A DNA stretch of 64,000 bases from Acidimicrobiaceae bacterium. GTDB lineage: Bacteria; Actinomycetota; Acidimicrobiia; Acidimicrobiales; UBA8190. The stretch spans positions 1-64,000 of the forward strand of contig PLXQ01000077.1 in the NCBI GenBank assembly GCA_003151475.1, written 5' to 3'. Shown piece after piece: positions 50,370 to 58,783 of the stretch (its first letter is position 1; the number at the start of each line of letters is the position of its first letter). The position numbers and the translations under genes are program-made. The notes below the pieces were generated by a model that was given only the letters and a program-made list of their open reading frames with translations, did not search any database and was not told where the DNA came from.

Positions 50370-51269
50370 TCAGTGGCGTGGTCGACGGGCCACGAGGAGC
50401 CGCGAGGATGCCTGGACGCGCAGGACGCTGTCGTGCTCGAAAGGCCGCAGGAGCTCCGTGGCCCGGGCGAGGAACTGGACCCGAACGTGCTGATCACACT
50501 TTGGCCACACCTGAGAGAGCGGTGGGAGTGACGGGTAGACGCGTACCCACTCCGCCACCCGGGGGAGAGCGGCGAGCATGCGGACGCTCTGGCACGAGAC
50601 GTCAACGAGACCGGCCTGTCCGGCCAATTGCTCGAGGTCGTCTGTGCTATGCCAGGCGAACGCCTCGAGAAGGGCCTCGACCACACCGGAGTCGTCGAGG
50701 CCGGCCTTGACGGTGGCGTCGAGTTGGGCGGCGAAAGCCGGGTTCTCCTCGATCGGTCCCCAGGTGGTGACGCCCATACGGCCACCGGGGGCGAGCACTC
50801 GGCGCATCTCCTCCAAAATCAGGACCGGATCGGTGAAGCGATGCAATGCGTGCTGACAGGCGACGACATCGAAGGTGCCGTCGGCGAAGGGCAGTCCACC
50901 GTCGTCCCATTGTTGCCAGTCGACGGTGCTGGTGAGGTCGATGCGCCGCGCCGTGGCTACAGCGATGGCGGACGGGTCGATGCCTACCACCAGACCGGAA
51001 GGTCCCACTACGTGGGCCGAGAGCCGGGCGAAGACACCGGTGCCACAGGCCACATCGAGCACACGCGCGCCGCGGACGACGACCAGGGCATCGAGAGCGC
51101 GCTCGGCGAAGCGACGACCGAAAGCAGGATCGAAGTGCTGGGCATACGAGGTCGCTGACTCTTCGTCGTCATACGCGGCGCGAAATCCTCCACGTACGCC
51201 GACACCGGAGCCTGCGCTTCGTGCACCCACGGATCGGGGGAACACGTCGCCGGTGCCGCTCATAGCCAC
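50370..51269 (-). CDS. Class I SAM-dependent methyltransferase
   Basis: A 299-aa methyltransferase: VRGARVLDVACGTGVFARLS (motif I), GLVVGIDPSAIAVATA (acidic ribose contact), LPFADGTFDVVACQHALHRF, LEEMRRVLAPGGRMGVTTWG (post-motif). The start at GTG 51269 (VAMSGTGD) is proposed because it is eight bases after TATCCT; ATG 51263 in the same frame is the conventional choice. Acceptor unknown; the sequence resembles UbiE/small-molecule methyltransferases. Confidence 0.88.
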   Translation of the reverse strand: MAMSGTGDVFPRSVGARSAGSGVGVRGGFRAAYDDEESATSYAQHFDPAFGRRFAERALDALVVVRGARVLDVACGTGVFARLSAHVVGPSGLVVGIDPSAIAVATARRIDLTSTVDWQQWDDGGLPFADGTFDVVACQHALHRFTDPVLILEEMRRVLAPGGRMGVTTWGPIEENPAFAAQLDATVKAGLDDSGVVEALLEAFAWHSTDDLEQLAGQAGLVDVSCQSVRMLAALPRVAEWVRVYPSLPPLSQVWPKCDQHVRVQFLARATELLRPFEHDSVLRVQASSRLLVARRPRH

Positions 51270-51277
51270 CGAAGGGC

Positions 51278-51283
51278 AGGATA
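51278..51283 (-). promoter_or_regulatory. Leaderless -10 box of the methyltransferase gene
   Basis: TATCCT (minus), eight bases before GTG 51269. Confidence 0.4.
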
Positions 51284-51379
51284 ATGCACACATTCCACGA
51301 TGTGGCGGACTCTGACGCATACGTGTGCTCTCAGCGCAACACGACGAGGCCATACGACTGAATCGCTCTTCGTTGCCCG

Positions 51380-52444
51380 TCAGTCGTGCGTGCCCGCCGC
51401 CAGTGCGGCGCCGAAGTGCGCCACGAGATCGGGGAGCTGTGCGTGCGCGTTGAGACCACTCGTCGACGGCATGACGTAAACGGGGCGACCACCGAATCGC
51501 TCACGCTGCAGACCGGCGCCGGCACGGCGATCGACGGCGGCGCGCCATCCCGACAGACCCACCATGCAGACAACGGACGGTTGCAGCCAGCGCGCCAGGC
51601 GTTTCACGCGTCCCATGCCCGACTCGTACTCGCCGGCCGTGAGCTCGTTCGCTCCCACCGTGGCCCGCTTCACGGCATCGGTCATCCCGACGCCGTGCGC
51701 CTCGAGTGCGTGATACGGGTCACGGGGCCGCGTCACCAGCCCCGCGGCGATGGCGGCGGGCCAGAAGCGATTACCGGGCCGGGCGAATCCAATACCGGCG
51801 TCGGCCGAATACACACTCGGGTTCAGTCCCACCATCAAGATGCGCATTGCCGGTCCGACGATGTCGGCCAAGGTGCGGGCGCGCACGGCGGATACCCGCA
51901 CGACGTCACCGGCGACCCGGAGATCGGTCACGTCGAAGCCGGCGCCGACGACGACATCGCGCAACATCTCCGGCGGCCATGAGGCGAAGAACCGGTCGCC
52001 GATGTCGTCATCGGGAAGCGCCCGGCCCTCGTAGTCGCCGGCCAGCACCTGGATGTCCACGGGGGCATCGACCACGAGGATCCTGTGCAACTCGGCCAAG
52101 GCCAGGGGAAGCCGGTGGCGCGGCACGTGCAGGTAGCTCATGTTGGCCCAACCGCCGTGAAGGCACTGACGAGCGAAGGGCAGAGCCTCGAGATCGCCCT
52201 GCACAAGCGGAGCGTCGGTCTGGCGCCGACAGAGGGCGAGCATGGTCCAGGACGCGTCGAGTCCGATCATGGGCCGTCCGAGGTCGGCTGTGTACCGACC
52301 GGCACCGCAGCCCAGGTCGATCCGCAGCGTCGCCGGGGTCACCCTCCGGCCGAAGGCCTCGGCGTCGGCCCGTCGCACGGGCTGTCGGCACTCGGCCCAC
52401 CGTGCCCCCCGCTGGTCGTAGACGTCGATCGTGAGCTCGTCCAT
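51380..52444 (-). CDS. Methyltransferase - MUG/TDG-type DNA glycosylase fusion
   Basis: A 354-aa two-domain protein. Residues about 1-195 are a SAM methyltransferase: LRIDLGCGAGRYTADLG (motif I), GLDASWTMLALCR, QGDLEALPFARQCLHG, LAELHRILVVDAPVDIQVL. Residues about 197-354 match mismatch-specific uracil/thymine-DNA glycosylases: MRILMVGLNPSVYSADAGI with the catalytic Asn of GLNPS, GFARPGNRFWPAAIAAGLV (the FAxPGNRFW motif) and VMPSTSGLNAHAQLPDL (the NPSG-like loop, here STSG). One domain may recognise or repair a base, the other methylate something; whether they act together is unknown. Start ATG 52444 is the beginning of the homology. It lies 22 nt after the DUF gene upstream, so probably in its operon. 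Confidence 0.88.
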   Translation of the reverse strand: MDELTIDVYDQRGARWAECRQPVRRADAEAFGRRVTPATLRIDLGCGAGRYTADLGRPMIGLDASWTMLALCRRQTDAPLVQGDLEALPFARQCLHGGWANMSYLHVPRHRLPLALAELHRILVVDAPVDIQVLAGDYEGRALPDDDIGDRFFASWPPEMLRDVVVGAGFDVTDLRVAGDVVRVSAVRARTLADIVGPAMRILMVGLNPSVYSADAGIGFARPGNRFWPAAIAAGLVTRPRDPYHALEAHGVGMTDAVKRATVGANELTAGEYESGMGRVKRLARWLQPSVVCMVGLSGWRAAVDRRAGAGLQRERFGGRPVYVMPSTSGLNAHAQLPDLVAHFGAALAAGTHD

Positions 52445-52466
52445 GTCCGGATCCGTCTCCGAGCGG

Positions 52467-53468
52467 TTACTCGGCGACCCCCACGGGCTGGCCGTCGATG
52501 ATCTGATCGAGGTACTCCGACAGCCCGTAGCCGACACGGCCGTCATCGAGGGTCCACTCGGTGAGTCCCTCGGAGATGCGTGTCACCATGTCATCGCCCT
52601 CGGGAGTCCGGCGCCGGTTCCGCAGGGGAATGAGACGCAGGACGCGGCCCTTCACCGACCACGTCCGGTCATCGGTTACGAGCTCGGCCTCGAGAGCCCG
52701 GTGATAGCGGTCGTCGCCTTCCCATGTCGTAGAAATGCGGAAGTCGGTGCACAAGCGCAGCGCCTCTCCATCCCAGACGAAACCACCGCGGATTCCCTGG
52801 CTGTCGCGACGCGCTATCCGAGATCCCATGAATCCGAACCCGGGGCCGAAGTTCGCCGTCAACCACCGGTAGTACCACGGGGCCTGCCAGTAGCGCGGGC
52901 CCCAGCTGTGATCGCGGAGCCCGAAGCCGTGGATGTCCCATGTCTCTTCGCCCACCTGGACCGTACCGGCCGCCTCCACCAGTTGCTCGTAGTGGCCCCG
53001 GGCGAACTCCTCTCCGGGCCGTTCGGCTGGTTGATCGGGCTCACCGCCGAACATGGCCGAGCGTCCGCTGTAGGTCAACTGCACGGCGCATTCGACATGC
53101 GGGTTGGCTGTGAAGGCGGCCCGTGGGTCGGCCATCTCGAGAGGGTTGTCGAGGAGCACGACACGACCTTCGTAGCTGACCCGCAACTCGGTGAACGGCT
53201 CGACGACGTCGAAGCGCATGCCGGCGGCGTCGAAAGCCGAGTTGTCCGTCACCTGCGGACGCCGGAACATGAAGGCCACGCGCCCGTCGGGAAGGTAGAG
53301 ACAGGCCGTCATCTCGCCCGTGCCTTCGTTGGCTCGGTTGCCGAGCCGGAAGAAGCCCCCGAGCCGGCTGTCGGGGTCGTAGGCGTTGAAGTACATGGAC
53401 TCGTTGAAGTTGGGTTCCGGGCCCAACTCGTGCATGTACTCGTCGGCGGGTTCGAGGCGCAGGGCCAT
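52467..53468 (-). CDS. Conserved protein (DUF7064/7065-like)
   Basis: A 333-aa protein with strongly conserved-looking motifs: NESMYFNAYDPDSRLGGFFR, LGNRANEGTGEMTACLYLPD, WDIHGFGLRDHSWGPRYWQ and YYRWLTANFGPGFGFMGSR. This resembles the DUF7064/7065 family, which has a lipocalin-like fold related to carotenoid 1,2-hydratase (CrtC) as I recall; ligands are likely hydrophobic (sterol, terpenoid). ATG 53468 sits five bases after a TAGGGT -10 box. Divergent from the kinase-like gene at 53527 by only 58 nt. Confidence 0.75.
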   Translation of the reverse strand: MALRLEPADEYMHELGPEPNFNESMYFNAYDPDSRLGGFFRLGNRANEGTGEMTACLYLPDGRVAFMFRRPQVTDNSAFDAAGMRFDVVEPFTELRVSYEGRVVLLDNPLEMADPRAAFTANPHVECAVQLTYSGRSAMFGGEPDQPAERPGEEFARGHYEQLVEAAGTVQVGEETWDIHGFGLRDHSWGPRYWQAPWYYRWLTANFGPGFGFMGSRIARRDSQGIRGGFVWDGEALRLCTDFRISTTWEGDDRYHRALEAELVTDDRTWSVKGRVLRLIPLRNRRRTPEGDDMVTRISEGLTEWTLDDGRVGYGLSEYLDQIIDGQPVGVAE

Positions 53469-53473
53469 GGTCC

Positions 53474-53519
53474 ACCCTATCGAGACGCCCTCCGGCCCAC
53501 CGGGGGCCCGACGTAACCT
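53474..53519. promoter_or_regulatory. Divergent leaderless promoters of the DUF and APH-kinase genes
   Basis: Minus-strand TAGGGT (53474-53479) is five bases before ATG 53468; plus-strand TAACCT (53514-53519) is seven bases before ATG 53527. Neither gene has a Shine-Dalgarno site. The two -35 regions must overlap in the 34 bases between the boxes, so the two promoters probably compete or share a regulator. Confidence 0.5.
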
Positions 53520-53526
53520 CTGCGCC

Positions 53527-54894
53527 ATGGCCCCCGGGGATCTGTCCGAGCAGCTCTCCGCCGCCCTGGCGCCCGTCCTCGGTCCCGGTGTCCACGTGGA
53601 GGACCTGACCCGGGCGCCCGGCGGCGCGTCACGCGAGACGTGGATCTTCACCGCCAGGGGTCCCGAGGGCGCCGGGCGACGCCTCGTGCTGCGACGCGAT
53701 CCGCCCGGCACCGCACCGTCGGGTCTGCGACTCGAGGGCGAACTCCTGCGGGCGGCGCACCGGGCCGGCGTTCCCGTTCCCGACGTTGTCGTCGTGGGTG
53801 ACGACGATGCGGCCCTCGGACCGGGATCGCTCATCATGGACTTCATCGAGGGCGAGACCATCCCGCGGCGTATCCTGCGCAACGAGGAACTGGCTCCGGC
53901 CCGGCTTCATCTGGCCGCGCAATGCGGCCGCGTGCTCGCCGCCATCCATCGGATCCCGCCCCTCGAGATTCCCGGCCTTCCCGGTGGCGATCCCCTCGAG
54001 CAACTGCGGGGCGTCGTCGACCGCCTCGGTCAGCCCCACCCGGCGTTCGAACTGGCCTTCCGCTGGCTCGGTGACAACCGCCCGCCGCGTTCGGCCCAAG
54101 GTGTCGTCCACGGCGACTTCCGAAACGGCAACCTCATCGTCGGCACCGACGGGATCCGTGCTGTCCTTGACTGGGAGCTCTCCCACCTGGGCGACCCCTT
54201 GGAGGACCTGGGCTGGTTGTGCGTGAAGGCGTGGCGCTTCGGCTCGGACCTGCCCGTGGGCGGGCTCGGGACCGTCGAGCAGTTGGTCGACGCTTATGAG
54301 GAGGCCGGAGGCGTCTCTGTCGATAGCGCGGCCCTTCGCTGGTGGGAGATTCTGGGCACGTTGCGCTGGGGCGTGATCTGCATCGTGCAAACAGTCACCC
54401 ACCTGAGCGCCGTGGTTCGATCTGTCGAGCTCGCCGCCATCGGCCGCCGGGTCTGTGAGGTCGAATGGGATCTTCTCGGGCTCCTGTCGGTCGACGGGCC
54501 CCTTATGGACGGCGCCCCCGATGGGCATGTCACCGGCGACCAGCCCGCCGGGCCGTCTACCTTGCATGACGCGCCGTCAGCGGTCGAACTGCTCGAAGCG
54601 GTCGGCGAGTTCCTCACGGCCGACGTCATGGCCAACACCGACGGGCGTCTGCGCTTCCACGCCCGGATAGCGGCCAACGTGATCGCCATCGTGGGTCGCG
54701 AACTCACCCTCGGTCCGCAACAGGCGGCCGCGCATGCAGGGTTGCTCAGGGAGTTGGGAGTGGACAGCGACGCCGAGCTGGCCGACGCCATCCGGTCCGG
54801 GCACCTCGACGCTCGCTCCCGCGCGGTGCACGAGGTGGTGCGGGCCACGGTGGCGGCCAAGCTCGCCGTCGCCCATCCCGGTTATGGGGGCTGA
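53527..54894 (+). CDS. APH-family phosphotransferase with DUF6285-like tail
   Basis: A 455-aa protein. Residues about 1-330 have the aminoglycoside-phosphotransferase/protein-kinase fold: ETWIFTARGPEGAGRRLVLR (ATP Lys), MDFIEGETIPRR, catalytic loop VVHGDFRNGNLIVGTDG and the metal Asp in AVLDWELSHLGDPLEDLGWL. In actinomycetes such proteins often accompany acyl-CoA dehydrogenases and may phosphorylate sterol- or lipid-like hydroxyls. The final ~105 residues (ELLEAVGEFLTADVMANTDG, RLRFHARIAANVIAIVGREL) form a DUF6285-like helical domain fused here. Start ATG 53527, leaderless. Confidence 0.87.
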   Translation: MAPGDLSEQLSAALAPVLGPGVHVEDLTRAPGGASRETWIFTARGPEGAGRRLVLRRDPPGTAPSGLRLEGELLRAAHRAGVPVPDVVVVGDDDAALGPGSLIMDFIEGETIPRRILRNEELAPARLHLAAQCGRVLAAIHRIPPLEIPGLPGGDPLEQLRGVVDRLGQPHPAFELAFRWLGDNRPPRSAQGVVHGDFRNGNLIVGTDGIRAVLDWELSHLGDPLEDLGWLCVKAWRFGSDLPVGGLGTVEQLVDAYEEAGGVSVDSAALRWWEILGTLRWGVICIVQTVTHLSAVVRSVELAAIGRRVCEVEWDLLGLLSVDGPLMDGAPDGHVTGDQPAGPSTLHDAPSAVELLEAVGEFLTADVMANTDGRLRFHARIAANVIAIVGRELTLGPQQAAAHAGLLRELGVDSDAELADAIRSGHLDARSRAVHEVVRATVAAKLAVAHPGYGG

Positions 54895-54942
54895 CGAGTC
54901 CCACACGGGCGACGGCCGAGATCAAGCCGGTCACCCGACAGC

Positions 54943-54948
54943 TAGGGT
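54943..54948 (+). promoter_or_regulatory. Leaderless -10 box of a luciferase-like gene
   Basis: TAGGGT eight bases before ATG 54957; no Shine-Dalgarno site. Confidence 0.45.
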
Positions 54949-54956
54949 CTTGCGCC

Positions 54957-55787
54957 ATGCGATTCGGCATCGACATTGCGCAGCAGCGAATGGACTTCGA
55001 CGAGATCGTGGCCCGCGCCCGATTCGTGGAGGAGCTGGGCTTCGACGGAGCCTGGGGATTCGACCATTTCGTCCCCATGTACGGCGACGGCCCCGGCAAT
55101 TGCTTCGAGGGGATGACCACCCTCGCCGCCCTGGCCACGGCCACCACCAGGATCCGGCTGGGTCTCCTCGTCACCGGCGTCACCTACCGGCACCCGTCGG
55201 TCCTGGCCGCCGAGGCGGTCACGGTGGATCACGCCAGCCACGGACGCCTTGAGCTGGCCATGGGCTCCGCCTGGTTCGACGCCGAGCACCGTCAGCTCGG
55301 CATCGACTTTCCTGAGACCGGTCGCCGTTTCGACCGCCTCGAGGACACGCTCGAGATCTTCACCCGCCTCTTCACCGGTGAGGTCGTGTCCTATGCCGGC
55401 CGTCAGATCAACCTGGACGGAGCCCGCCTGCTGCCCGTACCCGTCCAACGACCGCATCCGCCGCTGTGGATCGGTGGATCGGGCCCCCGCCGCACCTTGC
55501 CGCTCGTGGCCCGTTTCGCCGATGCCTGGCACACCTGGGGCAGCCCCGACCAACTCCGTCGCCTCTCGGCCACCGTCGACCGGCTGGCCGAAGAGGCCGG
55601 GCGTTCGCCCCAGGCGATCCTCAGAGCGTCGTCGCTGTCGCTTTCCGAACCGAGCGACGAGGTGGCGCGAAACGCAACCGCTCTGCGCGACGCCGGTATC
55701 GGCTATCTCGTTTGTGGTTGGCCGGCGGAAGGACGCGCCAAGGTCGAGGAGTTCGCCTCCCGCGTGATGGGCGAATTCACCGCCTGA
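54957..55787 (+). CDS. Luciferase-like F420/FMN oxidoreductase
   Basis: A 276-aa LLM-class TIM barrel: RFGIDIAQQRMDFDEIVARA, EELGFDGAWGFDHFVPMYGD, TTRIRLGLLVTGVTYRHPSV, GRLELAMGSAWFDAEH, RPHPPLWIGGSGPRRTLPLV. The pattern is that of F420-dependent enzymes in actinobacteria. Conserved Asp/His positions for F420 binding are plausible (FDHFVPM). Reaction and substrate unknown; nearby enoyl-CoA hydratase and SDR genes suggest lipid or terpenoid breakdown. Confidence 0.88.
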   Translation: MRFGIDIAQQRMDFDEIVARARFVEELGFDGAWGFDHFVPMYGDGPGNCFEGMTTLAALATATTRIRLGLLVTGVTYRHPSVLAAEAVTVDHASHGRLELAMGSAWFDAEHRQLGIDFPETGRRFDRLEDTLEIFTRLFTGEVVSYAGRQINLDGARLLPVPVQRPHPPLWIGGSGPRRTLPLVARFADAWHTWGSPDQLRRLSATVDRLAEEAGRSPQAILRASSLSLSEPSDEVARNATALRDAGIGYLVCGWPAEGRAKVEEFASRVMGEFTA

Positions 55788-55812
55788 TCAGAATTCCTCG
55801 CCCGCGAATGCG

Positions 55813-56613
55813 TCAGCGGCCTTCGAAGCGCGGCGCTCGCCCTTCGAGCATGGCGTTCACCCCTTCGACGGCGTCGGCCGTTCCGGCCAGCGCCGCCTGC
55901 TCGGCCAACTCGTGACGCATGGCGGCGCGCACGGCGGCACCGAGACCGCGGCGCAGCGTCGCCCGCGTCGAGGCAACGGCCAAGGGTGCGCCCGCCGCGA
56001 TCTGTACGGCGATTTCAGTGGCCGCCGTCACCTCGTCTCCGGCGGGGACGAGGTGGTTGGCCAGTCCGATGGTGAGTGCTTCTTCGGCGTTCACCCGCCG
56101 CCCCGTGAGGAACAGCTCGGCCGCCCGCGCCGGCCCGATGACCTCGGGCAGGACCCGGCTCAGGGCGAAGCCCGGATGGATCCCCAACCGGACGAAGTTG
56201 GCCTGGAACCATCCCCCCGTCCCGAGCACCCGCACGTCGCAGGCGAGAGCCAGACCGAACCCGGCACCGATGGCTGCTCCCTGCACGGCCGCCACCACGG
56301 GAAGGGGAGACTCGTAGACGCGGGCCGCCTGGGCATAGAAAGCGCCGGTCTGCGTCTCGAAGCCGCCCTCGGCGGTGGGATCGGGGGCATCTCCGGACCG
56401 GAAGTCGGCGCCGGCGCAGAACGAACGGCCCTCGGACGCCACCACGACGGCGCGGGCCTGCCCCGGCAGCGCATGCAGCGCGTCAGCCACCTCTCGCAGA
56501 GCGGCCTCGGTGAGCAGATTGTGCGGCGGCCGGCGGAGAGTGACGACAGCGACGCCCCCGTCGATGGAGACCGTCACTGTCTCTTGCCCACGCCCCTCGG
56601 GCGCGGGACTCAT
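55813..56613 (-). CDS. Enoyl-CoA hydratase/isomerase family protein
   Basis: A 266-aa crotonase-fold enzyme acting on acyl-CoA thioesters. Oxyanion hole 1 in SEGRSFCAGADFRSGDAP, hole 2 in VQGAAIGAGFGLALACDVRV, and GIHPGFALSRVLPEVIGPAR. The position usually holding the second catalytic Glu reads HPGFALSRVLP, so the exact chemistry (hydration versus isomerisation or ligase-type) is uncertain. Its ATG overlaps the stop of a diguanylate cyclase gene (ATGA), which is an unusual partner. Confidence 0.9.
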   Translation of the reverse strand: MSPAPEGRGQETVTVSIDGGVAVVTLRRPPHNLLTEAALREVADALHALPGQARAVVVASEGRSFCAGADFRSGDAPDPTAEGGFETQTGAFYAQAARVYESPLPVVAAVQGAAIGAGFGLALACDVRVLGTGGWFQANFVRLGIHPGFALSRVLPEVIGPARAAELFLTGRRVNAEEALTIGLANHLVPAGDEVTAATEIAVQIAAGAPLAVASTRATLRRGLGAAVRAAMRHELAEQAALAGTADAVEGVNAMLEGRAPRFEGR

Positions 56614-57677
56614 CGAGTACGGACCCGGGACCGCCGACTCTTCACGAGCTCGATCTCCGCTCGCGAGATGATCTCGTCCAGTGTGTCGTTCCCCCGTAGC
56701 TCGCTGTAGCCCACGCTGGCCGAGGCGCCGGGTGCCTCTTCGTTCAAGATGATCCCGAATTCGTGGGCCCGGAGCTCGGCGGTCGCCATGTCGGCGCCGG
56801 GCAACGAGAAGAGAAACTCGTCCCCGCCCAGGCGCATGATCACGTCGTACGACCGCAGAGTCGCCCGCAGGGCGGCGGTCACCTTGCGTAGCAGCTCATC
56901 GCCGCCCCGGGGACCCTCCGCACTGTTCACCGTCTTCAGCCCGTCGACGTTCAGGTAGCCGAGGACGAACCGCTCGCCTGCCCTTCGGCACCGGTCGAGC
57001 TCCCGTCCGAGCGCGGCGAAACCCGCCTGCCGGTTGAGCACTCCGGTCAACTCGTCGCGCGTCAGTCGATCGCCTTCGTAGGCGCTCTCGGGTTCGTCCA
57101 CCTGTACCGTCCGCAGCGGGGTGGCCCCCCACGGCTCCGGCGCGCTGGTGGTCGATATCTGGCGCCGGGGCAGGAGCCGCACGCCGGCGCTGGGCTCCGG
57201 GTCGGCGGCAGCCGCCGTTGCCTCGTCGCGTCGCCGGGACCAGGTACCGGTCAACGGGCCGGCGCCTTCGAGCGACGGAGCCGAGGACTCGTCGACCTCA
57301 TCGGGGGACACCTCCGCCGACTCTTCGCCCGTCTCGGTGTCCTCGGAAGGAACCGGTCGCAGCGACCCGGGGACTACGCCACGCACGAGATCGACCCACA
57401 GGTTCACGATGCTGCTCAGTTGGCCGGCCATTTGATCGAGGATGGCGTCGCGCTCGGCCGGTTCGAGATGACGGAGAAGTGCGTGCATCTCGCTGGCTCC
57501 GTCGGACAGGGCGGTGGCGACCTCGAGGAGCCGGTGGGCGGGGACGATCGACGCCTCTTCGACGAAGGGCCGAACCTTGCCCCCTGCCTCACGGGACGCA
57601 GCCGAGAATCGTCCGTGTTCCGCCCGGACGCCGTCGTCGAGGTCCTGCATGTCAGAAAGTCCCTGTCGGGTCGCCAC
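56610..57677 (-). CDS. Soluble GGDEF protein coupled to an enoyl-CoA hydratase
   Basis: A 355-aa cytoplasmic protein without membrane helices. The N-terminal ~110 residues are helical (LEVATALSDGASEMHALLRH, AILDQMAGQLSSIVNLWVDL), followed by an acidic linker and a GGDEF domain: DELTGVLNRQAGFAALGREL, GYLNVDGLKTVN, MRLGGDEFLFSLPG (GGDEF 284-288), RSYD I-site five residues before. The first metal Asp of the usual (I/V)DxD pattern is Asn (LNVD), so activity may be weak or the domain may serve as c-di-GMP or GTP receptor. GTG 57677 is used; ATG 57650, nearer a ribosome-like AGGGACTTTCTGAC, is also possible. It overlaps the next gene by 4 nt. Confidence 0.88.
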   Translation of the reverse strand: MATRQGLSDMQDLDDGVRAEHGRFSAASREAGGKVRPFVEEASIVPAHRLLEVATALSDGASEMHALLRHLEPAERDAILDQMAGQLSSIVNLWVDLVRGVVPGSLRPVPSEDTETGEESAEVSPDEVDESSAPSLEGAGPLTGTWSRRRDEATAAAADPEPSAGVRLLPRRQISTTSAPEPWGATPLRTVQVDEPESAYEGDRLTRDELTGVLNRQAGFAALGRELDRCRRAGERFVLGYLNVDGLKTVNSAEGPRGGDELLRKVTAALRATLRSYDVIMRLGGDEFLFSLPGADMATAELRAHEFGIILNEEAPGASASVGYSELRGNDTLDEIISRAEIELVKSRRSRVRTR

Positions 57678-57822
57678 CAGCGATGCGGTCGAAGTTACAC
57701 CTGTGTGACTTCACGACAGTGGATAGTCACCCCTCCCCGTGTTCGCCGAGCCTCGCTCTGCGTTGGGGGACCGTCGTGCCTCATCGGCGGGGCCGACACG
57801 CCGCCGGCCCGAGTTCTTCCGG

Positions 57823-58698
57823 TCAGGCGGTCGCCGTCCGCTCCATGCACGGGGCCAGCGCGTCGAAAGCGCCGGGTACTTCGTCGGGGGTGGTGACGAA
57901 AAGAAGGGCGGCCACAGCGTCGGCCCCGGCCGCCGCGTACTGCTCGACCGTGGCCGGGCTGAGCTCTTGGAAATACGGGCACACCGTCACGATTATCTCG
58001 GCCCGGGACCGACCCTCAGCGCCGAGCAGTTCCTCGAGCCTGGCCATTGGTGCCGCCAGCTCGGCCGGCGGCCGGTTGAACGAATGCCAGCCCTGGCCGA
58101 GGCGCGCCGTCCGTCGCAGAGCGGCATCGCTCTCGCCACCGATGTGGATGGGAGGATGCGGATCCTGCACAGGCTTCGGATACTGGTGACACGGGGCCAA
58201 CGAGTAGTGCTCGCCGGAGAACGACGACGGGTCCTCGCACCACAGAGTGCGAAGCACCTCGAGGTAGTCATCGGTGCGCGCTCCGCGTCGGGGCCAGGGC
58301 ACATCGAGAGCTTCGAACTCCTCACGCAACCAGCCCACTCCGACGCCGAAGTCGACCCGCCCGTTCGACAGCCAATCGAGTGTCGCCACCTCCTTGGCCG
58401 TATATACCGGGTTCCGCTGCGGGAGCAGGCACATGGCCGTCCCCAACCGCACCCGCGATGTTTGCCCCGCCAGAAAGGCCAAGGCGGTGAAGGGTTCGAG
58501 GAGTCCCGTCCCCGTGGGAAGCGGGATCCGACCATCATCGGCGTAGGGATAGCTCGACGCGTAGTCCTCGAAGGTCACCACGTGCTCGCCCACCCAGATG
58601 GTGCCGACACCGCGCTCTTCCGCCTCGCGTCCCACGGCACCCAGCAGCTCGGGGGTGGTGAACGGACTGGCCGTGGGCAACCAGATATCGAACTGCAT
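57823..58698 (-). CDS. Luciferase-like F420-dependent oxidoreductase
   Basis: A 291-aa LLM enzyme of the TIGR03619-like type: FDIWLPTASPFTTPELLGAV, GTIWVGEHVVTFEDYASSYP, LGTAMCLLPQRNPVYTAKEV, GRVDFGVGVGWLREEFEAL and DPHPPIHIGGESDAALRRTA. ATG 58698 has a good ribosome site (GAGGAGATCACC), in contrast to the leaderless genes nearby, and it follows the SDR gene upstream by 85 nt, so it may be the second gene of an SDR-LLM operon. Confidence 0.9.
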   Translation of the reverse strand: MQFDIWLPTASPFTTPELLGAVGREAEERGVGTIWVGEHVVTFEDYASSYPYADDGRIPLPTGTGLLEPFTALAFLAGQTSRVRLGTAMCLLPQRNPVYTAKEVATLDWLSNGRVDFGVGVGWLREEFEALDVPWPRRGARTDDYLEVLRTLWCEDPSSFSGEHYSLAPCHQYPKPVQDPHPPIHIGGESDAALRRTARLGQGWHSFNRPPAELAAPMARLEELLGAEGRSRAEIIVTVCPYFQELSPATVEQYAAAGADAVAALLFVTTPDEVPGAFDALAPCMERTATA

Positions 58699-58783
58699 GG
58701 TGATCTCCTCTTCGTCGTTCAGCTCTCGGTCAGTAGGACAGAGGCAGGTTCACCAGAGATGCAGCCTCACCAGATGTGCAGCC

